From Paenibacillus paridis (GTDB lineage: Bacteria; Bacillota; Bacilli; Paenibacillales; Paenibacillaceae), in NCBI RefSeq assembly GCF_006345825.1, contig NZ_VCIX01000076.1, forward strand, positions 114,597-178,596: 64,000 nucleotides of DNA. Reading direction: 5' to 3'. Below, one piece after another: positions 16,552-24,893 of this stretch. Under the pieces are notes generated by a model, which did no database searches, had not been told where the DNA came from, and was given only the letters and a program-made list of their open reading frames with translations. Each line of letters begins with the position of its first letter. The first letter of the stretch is position 1. The translations under genes and the position numbers were made by a program.

Positions 16552-18982
16552 CGTAAAGCTCATTACGGAAAATTTGGCGGATGAGCTGATTCCGAGTATT
16601 GGAAAAGCATCTGGCATTTATATTTTGACTTCATTTGTAATGGATTCCGGTGTAAGGCTCTTGTCGCCGTATCTGCGGGAGGCAATGGATCGGGGAGCAG
16701 AAGTCAAGCTGCTGGCGGGTGACTATTTATTCGTCTCGCAGCCGGAAGCCCTGAAATCATTGTTGAACATTCACCCGGATATTGAAGCGAGATTATGGAG
16801 GAGCCAAGGGGCTTCCTTTCATCCAAAAGCATACCTATTTGATTATGGTGACGGACAAGGACAGTTCATTGTGGGCTCGTCCAATTTGTCGTTGTCTGCT
16901 TTTCGTATGGGCGTGGAATGGAACCTTGCTGTAAACGCCAAGGCCGAGCCCTTCACGTTCCGACGGGCGCTGGACAACTTTATGAAAAACTTCTATCACG
17001 AGTTTACTCAGCCTTTAAACGAAACTACGATAGCTTATTATGAAACTGCCTATAAGGCTTATCATCAAAAATATCCAGAGCTCGTTCAAGCGATAACGGA
17101 AATGGAAGAGTCGGAGCTCATGCTCCCCCATAAGGAGAGTAAGCAGGAGGATGTTGGGGCTGATGGGGATTCAATCGTCATATCTCCAAGACCAGCCCAG
17201 CTAGGGGCGCTGGAAGCTCTTGATAACACCTATGCCGAGGGATACGAAAAAGCGATGGTTGTTATGGCTACAGGACTCGGGAAAACGTACCTGGCTGGCT
17301 TTTTTGCCAAAGAAAGATTTAAGCGGGTTCTGTTTGTTGCCCACCGAGAAGAAATACTTAACCAAGCTAAACATTCATTTCTGCATATTATGCCGGACAA
17401 AACGGCTGGATTATATAATGGTTCAGACAAGGAAACCGAAACGGATTTCATATTTGCCTCTATTTATACGTTAAGTACCAAGATGCACCGCGAGCGCTTT
17501 GAACAAGCGGCTTTTGATCTCATTGTAATCGATGAATTTCATCATGCGGCGGCAAAATCGTACCAGATGGTGCTTTCTTATTTTCAGCCCAAGTTCCTTC
17601 TTGGCATAACCGCAACGCCTGATCGTATGGATGGGAAGGATGTTTATGCTATTTGTGATGGGAACGTCGCCTATCAGTTGCATTTTATCGAGGCTATACA
17701 AAAAGGCTGGCTTTCGCCTTTCCGCTACTACGGTATATTTGACGCTACGGACTATTCTCAGCTTACTTGGCTCGGAACAAAGTATGATGAAGAAGAGCTC
17801 CTTGCCGTTCAGCTTAGAGAGGATATGGCTATCCAAATTTATAAAGCTTGGCAGCGACATAAGCAAACACGAACGATTGCATTTTGCTCGTCGATTATAC
17901 AGGCTAATTTTTTATCGGATTACTTTATGAGACAGGGCGTGGCAAGTCTAAGCTTGCACTCTGGCACCCGTTCTATGAGCAGGCAGGAAGCGATTCGCAG
18001 GCTGGATCATGGCGAACTCCACGTGATTTTTACGGTAGATCTGTTTAACGAAGGTGTAGATATTCCTTCTGTAGATACACTCCTTTTCGTCAGGCCTACG
18101 CAATCGCTTACGGTATTTACGCAGCAGGTAGGAAGAGGATTAAGGCTGCATGCGAACAAGCAGTATTGCGCAATCATCGATCTGATTGGAAACTATCGCA
18201 ATGCGGATATCAAGCTGAGTTTGTTTGATTCGAGGGAAGTAGAAGTTGCTGTTGGAAAAAGAGGAAACTTGGTTCCTATTCCTCCAGCAGGGAGTGTGAT
18301 GGAACTAGAAACTGGCGTAGTTGACATGCTGGATGAGCTGTCTCGTAAGAAGCAGCCCCGCAAGGACAAGCTGCGCAGCGATTATTTTGAAGTGAAGGAA
18401 GAAGTGGGTCACAGACCGCATTATCTGGAGCTTCACTTATTAGGGAAAGCAAGCAGCAAGGAATATCGTCAAGAATTCGGCTCTTATTTCGGTTTTCTTT
18501 ATTGGTGCAAGGAACTGGACGTGTATGAGGAGTCGGTCTACGTGCGGTATGAACGTTGGTTCAAGGAAGTAGAAACAACGGGAATGACCAAGAGTTATAA
18601 AATGGTGCTGCTGCTCACCATGTTGGAGCGAGGTGCAAATGACTGGTTTAAGTCCATGACAGCACGTGAGGCTGCTCCCTTTTTCCATCATTATTTGACC
18701 AAAAAGGAATATCGGAGAAAGATCGACTTTTCCGATAAGGACAAGCAGGGGCTACAGGAATTTAATGAGGAAAAGGTTGCTTCGATCATAGCAGATATGC
18801 CTATGACAAAATGGAGTAGAAGCTCAAAGGGAATGATTACCTTTAACAATGGGTTGTTTGAGCCGCAGCTGGAGATTGAACCTGAGCATGTTGATTTGTT
18901 ATTTGCTTGGACTAAGGAGATTTGTGAGTATCGGCTTCATGGGTATTTTGAGAGGAAGGCTGAGAAGGTTGATTTGGATTAA
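16544..18982 (+). CDS. PLD-like nuclease fused to SF2 helicase (812 aa)
   Basis: N-terminal phospholipase-D-type domain (about 1-165) with one HxK motif (HPKAYLF, about His93/Lys95) followed by VGSSNLS; then an SF2 helicase of the type III restriction-subunit class: MATGLGKT (Walker A, about 241-248), LFVAHREEIL (Ia), IDEFHHAAA (DExH-type box, about 330), GITATPDRMDG (III), the C-terminal RecA lobe with FTVDLFNEGVDIPSVDTL (V) and QQVGRGLRLH (VI). The last 250 residues form a helical domain without a family I know. With a single HKD motif it would have to dimerise to form a nuclease site, as Nuc/BfiI do. It overlaps the MazG-like gene and is followed after 46 bases by a larger paralogue. Probable role: ATP-driven DNA processing in defence or repair; target unknown. 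Confidence 0.88.
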   Translation: MPDVKLITENLADELIPSIGKASGIYILTSFVMDSGVRLLSPYLREAMDRGAEVKLLAGDYLFVSQPEALKSLLNIHPDIEARLWRSQGASFHPKAYLFDYGDGQGQFIVGSSNLSLSAFRMGVEWNLAVNAKAEPFTFRRALDNFMKNFYHEFTQPLNETTIAYYETAYKAYHQKYPELVQAITEMEESELMLPHKESKQEDVGADGDSIVISPRPAQLGALEALDNTYAEGYEKAMVVMATGLGKTYLAGFFAKERFKRVLFVAHREEILNQAKHSFLHIMPDKTAGLYNGSDKETETDFIFASIYTLSTKMHRERFEQAAFDLIVIDEFHHAAAKSYQMVLSYFQPKFLLGITATPDRMDGKDVYAICDGNVAYQLHFIEAIQKGWLSPFRYYGIFDATDYSQLTWLGTKYDEEELLAVQLREDMAIQIYKAWQRHKQTRTIAFCSSIIQANFLSDYFMRQGVASLSLHSGTRSMSRQEAIRRLDHGELHVIFTVDLFNEGVDIPSVDTLLFVRPTQSLTVFTQQVGRGLRLHANKQYCAIIDLIGNYRNADIKLSLFDSREVEVAVGKRGNLVPIPPAGSVMELETGVVDMLDELSRKKQPRKDKLRSDYFEVKEEVGHRPHYLELHLLGKASSKEYRQEFGSYFGFLYWCKELDVYEESVYVRYERWFKEVETTGMTKSYKMVLLLTMLERGANDWFKSMTAREAAPFFHHYLTKKEYRRKIDFSDKDKQGLQEFNEEKVASIIADMPMTKWSRSSKGMITFNNGLFEPQLEIEPEHVDLLFAWTKEICEYRLHGYFERKAEKVDLD

Positions 18983-19028
18983 TTAAGATAAACTAATCTA
19001 TTCATTATAGCAGAATCAGAGGTGCATT

Positions 19029-22000
19029 GTGAAAGAAGGACTGTACGAGCAGATTATTAACCATGTAACAAGTGAGCAGCTTTCTGCACTGGATCCTGCC
19101 ATGTATGAGTTTGGCAAAGAGCCCTTGGACCCGGAGGAAGCAAGAAAGTTGCTTTCCAATTATTTAGCTGTAGTGACCAGAAGAGCATTGAAGGTAGTGC
19201 GTGAGCAAAATAGCAATGATGAAGATGCTGTATATGCTCAGGTACGTACTTGTAATGAAATTCTATTAACATTAAAAGAAAGCTTAGGGCAGACAGAATA
19301 TAATAACCTTCGATTAACAGAGCAAGGTGAGGTTCTTACTTACGTCTATACCAAGCTTAATCATATCCGTGGAATTAAGAATGAAAAAGTAATTCGTCCT
19401 GCGACTCCATTATCGCAAAGCTCATTGTTTACTGGCGCACATTCTGAACCTAATATGATGAGCGAGCTTAAACATGAAATCATGTCATCTGACCGAATCG
19501 ATTTGCTAGTTTCATTTATTAAATGGAGTGGGTTACGAGGCTTAATGGAGCAATTGGAGCAGTTTACTTCAAATGGTGGAAGACTGAGGGTAATCACAAC
19601 CACTTATATGGAAGCAACCGATTATAAAGCAATTATAGAGTTAAGCAAGCTTTCAAATTCGGAAGTTAAAATCTCTTATGACATAGACAGAACTCGGTTG
19701 CATGCTAAAGCCTATGTCTTTAAGCGTGACACGGGTTTTACTACGGCTTATGTTGGTTCGTCCAATCTTTCTAATCCAGCACTAACAAGCGGTCTGGAGT
19801 GGAATCTTAAGGTTACAGAGAAGGATTCATATGATGTCCTCAAAAAGATTGAAGCAACGTTTGAAAGCTATTGGAATGACCGTGAGTTTAAATCATTTGT
19901 ATCTGATGATGTCGAGCATGAGCTCTTGCTTAAACAAGCACTTGGTAGAACAAAGGGACAGGAGCGCAATTCTCTTAATTTTCATTTTGATATTGTTCCG
20001 TATGACTATCAGAAGGAAATTTTGGAGAAGCTTGAAGCGCAAAGAACTTTATATGGGAGAATGAAAAACTTGCTTGTTGCGGCTACGGGCGTCGGGAAGA
20101 CGGTCGTTTCTGCATTTGATTACAAACGGTACTTAGAACGAAATGGTAAGGCTCGATTATTATTTGTTGCCCACCGAGAAGAAATACTCAAACAGAGTCG
20201 AGATGCATTTTGTTACATTCTTAAAGATTTGAATTTTGGCGAGCTTCATGTTGGTAGCAATCAGGCGGCATCATTAGATCATTTATTTATTAGCATTCAA
20301 AGCTTTAATTCTCTTAAGTTAGCTAATATAACGACCACCGATTTTTATGATTTTATCATTGTAGATGAGTTTCATCATGCAGCGGCACCTTCGTATCAGA
20401 AATTACTGAACTACTATCAGCCACAGATTTTGTTAGGCTTAACAGCAACACCTGAACGGATGGATGGAAAGGATATTTTGAATTACTTTGATGACACCAT
20501 AGCTGCTGAAATTCGTTTGACCGATGCAATTGATCGTAAGCTTCTATGTCCTTTCCATTATTTCGGTGTAACGGATAGTGTTGATTTAACTCAAGTGAAG
20601 TGGTCGCGACGCGGTTATGATCTGCATGAGCTTGAGAATCTATATACGAATAATAAAATTCGTGTCACACAAATATTAAATAGTCTAAGAAAATATGTGA
20701 CAGATATTGATGAGGTTAAAGGAATCGGATTTTGCGTAAGTGTAGATCATGCCCTGTATATGGCTAAGGTATTTAATGATGCTGGAATTGATGCAATGGC
20801 ACTTCATGGACGTTCTAGTCATGAAGATAGAGAACAGGCAAAAGCGCGGTTGACCCGAGGAGAAGTAAAGATTATCTTTGTTGTTGATCTATACAATGAA
20901 GGCGTTGATATTCCCGCTGTAAACACGATTTTGTTCCTTCGACCAACGGAGAGCTTGACGGTGTTTTTACAACAGCTTGGACGCGGATTGCGTATGGCAG
21001 AAGGAAAGGAATGTTTAACTGTACTTGATTTCATTGGGCAAGCTCATAAGGATTATAACTTTCATGATAAATTCCGTGCTCTTCTAGGAAGAACGAAACA
21101 TTCCGTACAGCATTATGTCGAGCACGGGTTTTCAGCGTTGCCAAGGGGGAGCTTCATTCAACTTGAGAAGCAAACAAAAGACTATATTTTAAAAAGTCTG
21201 AAGCAAGTAGCGAACACCCGTAGAAATCTTATTAATAAGATGAAATATTTCGAAGGAGATACTGGTCTGGAATTAACATTGGAAAATTTCGTTCGGTATC
21301 ATGGAATGAACCTTCATGAGTTTTATGGTGGACGTACAGGGAATCGGACGTTTCGCGGGCTAATGGTTGAAGCTGAATTGTTGGAGCCGTTTGATATCAT
21401 TCATATCGAGAATCTAACCAAACGTATTCCTGCGTTGTTAAATCTCAATTCAAGAAGGCTGTTAACATTTCTAATTAACTATATTGAAGAGCAGAAGTCT
21501 CCTCAAACAAAAGAGGAGCAATTAATGCTCGGTTTATTTTATTATACTTTTTATCGGACCGAACCAAAGAAGCAAGGCTATAAAAGTATAGTGGATGGTA
21601 TTCAAGCAATACTATCTAACGCAATTTTTCGAGCAGAAATACTGGATATTTTAAAATATAACAACTCACATATCGAGTTTGTTGATAAGAAAAACAGCTT
21701 TCCTTATAGCTGCCCTTTAGATTTGCATTGTAAGTATTCAACTGATCAGATATTGTCGGCCTTCGGATTTTGGAACGATGAAAAGGCGCCAAGCTTTCGT
21801 GAGGGTGTAAAATATTTTGAGTCTAAAGCTACTGATATTTTTTTTATTACATTAAATAAATCAGACAAGGATTTTTCCCCATCCACTTTATATGAGGATT
21901 ATGCCATCAATGAGCGTCTGTTTCATTGGCAAACACAAAGCCGGACAACAGAAGAGTCGAACACGGCCCAGCGTTATATTCATCATCGAAAGCTTGGAAA

Positions 22001-22181
22001 TCGAATTGCTTTATTTGTCCGAGAATATAAAGAAGAAAATAACTATACGGCTCCATTTATTTTTCTTGGTGAAGCAGAGTATGTAAGGCACGAAGGAAAC
22101 AAGCCAATGAGCTTTGTTTGGCGTTTAATGGACGAAATGCCGCCTGCACTGGTACCAGCGGCTAATAAAGTCATTGTATAG
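19029..22181 (+). CDS. DUF3427-type PLD-nuclease/SF2 helicase (1050 aa)
   Basis: Architecture: a helical N-terminal region (1-140) absent from the upstream paralogue, a PLD-like domain (about 145-295) with LHAKAYVF (about His224/Lys226) and VGSSNLS, an SF2 helicase with AATGVGKT (Walker A, about 351-358), LFVAHREEIL, VDEFHHAAA, GLTATPERMDG, FVVDLYNEGVDIPAVNTI and QQLGRGLRMA, then a C-terminal region of about 380 residues resembling DUF3427. The helicase motifs are nearly word-for-word those of the preceding gene, whereas the ends differ, so the pair arose by duplication and then specialised. It starts at GTG 19029 after GAGGTG (19019-19024). It is clearly more AT-rich than the flanking SLH genes, as expected for horizontally acquired DNA. 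A Nudix gene follows 14 bases later, a neighbour often seen beside DUF3427 helicases. Confidence 0.9.
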   Translation: MKEGLYEQIINHVTSEQLSALDPAMYEFGKEPLDPEEARKLLSNYLAVVTRRALKVVREQNSNDEDAVYAQVRTCNEILLTLKESLGQTEYNNLRLTEQGEVLTYVYTKLNHIRGIKNEKVIRPATPLSQSSLFTGAHSEPNMMSELKHEIMSSDRIDLLVSFIKWSGLRGLMEQLEQFTSNGGRLRVITTTYMEATDYKAIIELSKLSNSEVKISYDIDRTRLHAKAYVFKRDTGFTTAYVGSSNLSNPALTSGLEWNLKVTEKDSYDVLKKIEATFESYWNDREFKSFVSDDVEHELLLKQALGRTKGQERNSLNFHFDIVPYDYQKEILEKLEAQRTLYGRMKNLLVAATGVGKTVVSAFDYKRYLERNGKARLLFVAHREEILKQSRDAFCYILKDLNFGELHVGSNQAASLDHLFISIQSFNSLKLANITTTDFYDFIIVDEFHHAAAPSYQKLLNYYQPQILLGLTATPERMDGKDILNYFDDTIAAEIRLTDAIDRKLLCPFHYFGVTDSVDLTQVKWSRRGYDLHELENLYTNNKIRVTQILNSLRKYVTDIDEVKGIGFCVSVDHALYMAKVFNDAGIDAMALHGRSSHEDREQAKARLTRGEVKIIFVVDLYNEGVDIPAVNTILFLRPTESLTVFLQQLGRGLRMAEGKECLTVLDFIGQAHKDYNFHDKFRALLGRTKHSVQHYVEHGFSALPRGSFIQLEKQTKDYILKSLKQVANTRRNLINKMKYFEGDTGLELTLENFVRYHGMNLHEFYGGRTGNRTFRGLMVEAELLEPFDIIHIENLTKRIPALLNLNSRRLLTFLINYIEEQKSPQTKEEQLMLGLFYYTFYRTEPKKQGYKSIVDGIQAILSNAIFRAEILDILKYNNSHIEFVDKKNSFPYSCPLDLHCKYSTDQILSAFGFWNDEKAPSFREGVKYFESKATDIFFITLNKSDKDFSPSTLYEDYAINERLFHWQTQSRTTEESNTAQRYIHHRKLGNRIALFVREYKEENNYTAPFIFLGEAEYVRHEGNKPMSFVWRLMDEMPPALVPAANKVIV

Positions 22182-22195
22182 GGATGTGAATTTCA

Positions 22196-22582
22196 TTGAT
22201 TGAAGTAGCTGCTGCTATCATTGATGATAAGCAGGGACGAATATTAATTGCAAGGCGCTCTTCAGAGAAATCACAAGCTGGGCTATGGGAATTCCCCGGA
22301 GGTAAGCTAGAGGAGAATGAGACGCCAGAAGACTGTCTTCGAAGAGAGCTACTGGAAGAAATGAGCATAACGATAGAGCCTACTTCTTTTTTTGCGCAAA
22401 ATGAACATTGCTATGGTACAACATGTATTCGGTTATTAGCTTATAAAGCAACATATATAGAAGGTGAAATTAAACTTGTGGACCATGACGAATATTGCTG
22501 GGTATATCGAGAAGAGCTGAAAGACTATGATTTTGCTCCTGCGGATATTAAGTTCGTTAATCAACTTTTAATAGATAAATAA
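22196..22582 (+). CDS. Nudix hydrolase (MutT/8-oxo-dGTP-type)
   Basis: 128 residues with a complete Nudix box, GGKLEENETPEDCLRRELLEEM (GX5EX7REUXEEXGU pattern, with Met where the last Gly usually is). WEFPGGKLE and the later VDHDEYCWVYREEL are typical of MutT-type (deoxy)nucleoside triphosphate pyrophosphohydrolases. The start is TTG 22196, 14 bases after the helicase stop, with an imperfect ribosome site in the intervening AGGGATGTGA; it must be cotranscribed with the helicase. Role: removes oxidised or surplus nucleotides; in this company it may act on nucleotides released or signalled by the helicase system (inference). Confidence 0.88.
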   Translation: MIEVAAAIIDDKQGRILIARRSSEKSQAGLWEFPGGKLEENETPEDCLRRELLEEMSITIEPTSFFAQNEHCYGTTCIRLLAYKATYIEGEIKLVDHDEYCWVYREELKDYDFAPADIKFVNQLLIDK

Positions 22583-22683
22583 GTTTAGCTATATTACGTA
22601 TTGCAATATTCAGACTGTTTACACACTATATTAGTCCTTTAAACCTTCCGCATAGTTCTTTGAGCATATTTTTCCGTATCCAT

Positions 22684-22731
22684 CTAGTCTAAAAGACTAT
22701 ATAATATTCACAACTGGAAAAATTAGACTAG
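22684..22731 (+). promoter_or_regulatory. Operator-like inverted repeats around the promoter of the NERD-helicase gene
   Basis: Perfect 9-bp inverted repeat CTAGTCTAA (22684-22692) and TTAGACTAG (22723-22731), with a third half-site making a palindrome TAGTCTaaaAGACTA (22685-22699) immediately upstream of TATAAT (22700-22705). The right half-site abuts GAGGTG, the ribosome site. The layout would let one regulator cover both the -10 box and the start of the transcript. No regulator gene is adjacent. Confidence 0.6.
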
Positions 22732-22743
22732 AGGTGACAATGG

Positions 22744-24666
22744 ATGGCTTATATGATTCCTGAGGTTATTCGGACGAGTGCGACTACTGGGGAACGATTA
22801 TTATTTCGGACGCTAAAGGATCATTTACCAAGCGACTATGTAGTATATTATGAGCCGGAGATTCAAGGAAGAAGACCTGATTTCGTAATTATAGGACCTG
22901 ATTTAGGCTTAGTCGTTCTTGAAGTAAAGGATTATACAAAATCAACCCTATATCAAATTAATCAGGATGAATGGTTATTACATACATCTTCTGGACGAAT
23001 GGAAACGGTGAAAAATCCATATAAACAAGCAAGAGATAATGCTCGACATGTAGTTGACCAGCTCAAAAAGGATCATAATCTCATACAATTAGAAGGTAAT
23101 TATTCAGGTCGATTAAAATTTGCTTATGGTTTTGGAACAGTTTTTACAAGAATGAAACAGGAAGACTTTATAAAGTATGATTTGTATTCTGTAATTTCGC
23201 CTCAATTCGTTCTTTGTCGTGATGAAATTGATCAGGACGAAGATATTTTTTCAGCAGAAATATTAATTGAAAAAATACAAGGTATGTTTACTATCTGGAG
23301 TCACAGAAAGTATGTATTATCTGAGGACGACATTCAAGCTATTAGATACCATCTGTTCCCTGAGGTTAGAATAAGTGCAGAGTTCCGACAACAGACGAAT
23401 TATCAAGATCAACTATTATTATCCTTGCACAATATTAAAACAATGGATCTGCATCAGGAAAATATGGCAAAGCAATTAGGTGATAGGCATCGGTTAATTC
23501 GTGGTGTTGCAGGGAGTGGAAAAACGCTTGTTCTTGCTAGCCGTGCAAAAATCTTAGCCAAGCAACATCCCGAATGGAAAATACTTGTTCTTTGTTATGG
23601 TATCCCATTGTCTAGAAGTTTGCAGCAAATGATTAATCGAATGATGGACGAACCGGAAGATCTTTTTGATTGGGTTAATTTAGCTGAAGAAAATCAAACT
23701 ATCTCCCAGCATCATAATGTTGAAGTATATAACTTTCATGAATGGTTAAGAAAAGTTTTAAACGTCCGAGATATTGATGTACCTGTACTTATTGAGAAGC
23801 TAGAGAGAAAAGAAGCTATATTGCCATCTTACGAAGCTATTTTAATAGATGAAGGTCAGGATTTTGATCCGGAATGGTTAAGACTTCTTAATCATATGCT
23901 TAATCCCAATACACAAAATCTATTGCTGGTAGAGGATAGAGCTCAATCGATTTTTAAACGGAAATCAAGTTTACTGCAAAATACAGGTCTGGATTTCAGA
24001 GGCCGTTCTCGTATTCTTTCAATAAATTATCGAAATACTGCTCAAATCGTGCAATTTGCTTGGGATTTTTATCAACATCATTCCGTACTTCAAAATAAGG
24101 TTCAGGAAGGATCGTTAGATGGCATCGAGATTATTCCACCACAAAGTACAAGGAGAAAAGGCCCAGAACCTTTAATTAAACGTTGTAATAGTTTTTGTGA
24201 AGAAATACAGTCTGTAATCAAACATATAATAGATTTGCACACTATTAAAAATATTCCTTACTCTGAAATGGTGATTTTATATCGAGTAAAGAATAACTAT
24301 CAAACATCATACATTGATATTATCCGTAAGCAGGTTGAGGAAGCAGGACTTCCTTATAAATGGATTACTGAAAATTCAGAGACAAAACGGGAGTTTGACA
24401 AAGCTAGTGAAAAAATAAAAATATCTACAATTGATAGCGCAAAAGGGCTTGATTTTCGAGCAGTATTTATTGTGAATGCAGAAAATATGCCCTTTTCATT
24501 AGAAGAAGTTGAGGAAAGAGAAGTCTCATTATTTTATATTGCTATTACTCGTGCACTAGAGTGGTTACATATCTCTTATAGTGGAAACTCTAAATTTACA
24601 GCCTATTTGGATGGAGTACAGCAGCTCAGTATAGCAAATAAATCTACTTCTACAAAGATGGGATAA
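22744..24666 (+). CDS. NERD nuclease-related domain fused to SF1 (UvrD-type) helicase
   Basis: 640 residues. NERD domain (about 1-130): GERLLFRTLKDHL, Asp46 in RRPDFVII and Glu60-Val-Lys62 in VLEVKDY form the D-ExK nuclease triad. The SF1 helicase has GVAGSGKT (Walker A, 254-261), LIDEGQDFD (motif II, Asp369/Glu370), LLLVEDRAQSIF (III), LSINYRN (IV), ISTIDSAKGLDFRAVF (V) and FYIAITRALEW (VI). It should couple DNA unwinding to cleavage; NERD-helicase fusions are frequent in genomic and defence islands. It has its own operator-flanked promoter and its own terminator, so it is a separate transcription unit from the PLD-helicase operon. The DNA is AT-rich, in contrast to the GC-richer paralogue at 31622-33475. 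ATG 22744 follows GAGGTG. Confidence 0.92.
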   Translation: MAYMIPEVIRTSATTGERLLFRTLKDHLPSDYVVYYEPEIQGRRPDFVIIGPDLGLVVLEVKDYTKSTLYQINQDEWLLHTSSGRMETVKNPYKQARDNARHVVDQLKKDHNLIQLEGNYSGRLKFAYGFGTVFTRMKQEDFIKYDLYSVISPQFVLCRDEIDQDEDIFSAEILIEKIQGMFTIWSHRKYVLSEDDIQAIRYHLFPEVRISAEFRQQTNYQDQLLLSLHNIKTMDLHQENMAKQLGDRHRLIRGVAGSGKTLVLASRAKILAKQHPEWKILVLCYGIPLSRSLQQMINRMMDEPEDLFDWVNLAEENQTISQHHNVEVYNFHEWLRKVLNVRDIDVPVLIEKLERKEAILPSYEAILIDEGQDFDPEWLRLLNHMLNPNTQNLLLVEDRAQSIFKRKSSLLQNTGLDFRGRSRILSINYRNTAQIVQFAWDFYQHHSVLQNKVQEGSLDGIEIIPPQSTRRKGPEPLIKRCNSFCEEIQSVIKHIIDLHTIKNIPYSEMVILYRVKNNYQTSYIDIIRKQVEEAGLPYKWITENSETKREFDKASEKIKISTIDSAKGLDFRAVFIVNAENMPFSLEEVEEREVSLFYIAITRALEWLHISYSGNSKFTAYLDGVQQLSIANKSTSTKMG

Positions 24667-24743
24667 TGGCATAAAATACGAATGTGAAGGGCTTAGTATT
24701 AGATTTATGTTACGTATACTTAAAATTCTTGGAAGGAAAGGAA

Positions 24744-24774
24744 GCACTCCCGGATTGTCGGGGGTGCGTTTTTT
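24744..24774 (+). terminator. Rho-independent terminator
   Basis: GCACTCCC / GGGGGTGC stem (one T-G pair) with a short loop and a T run; ends the NERD-helicase unit. Confidence 0.85.
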
Positions 24775-24893
24775 CTATACCCTTCATATTCTCTTAACCC
24801 CCCACTAACACCCCACACATACTCACTGCCTATAATTATCCTTATGAGGCTTCCTATTGATGGAAGCTATATTTCATAAGGAGGAAATGAATC

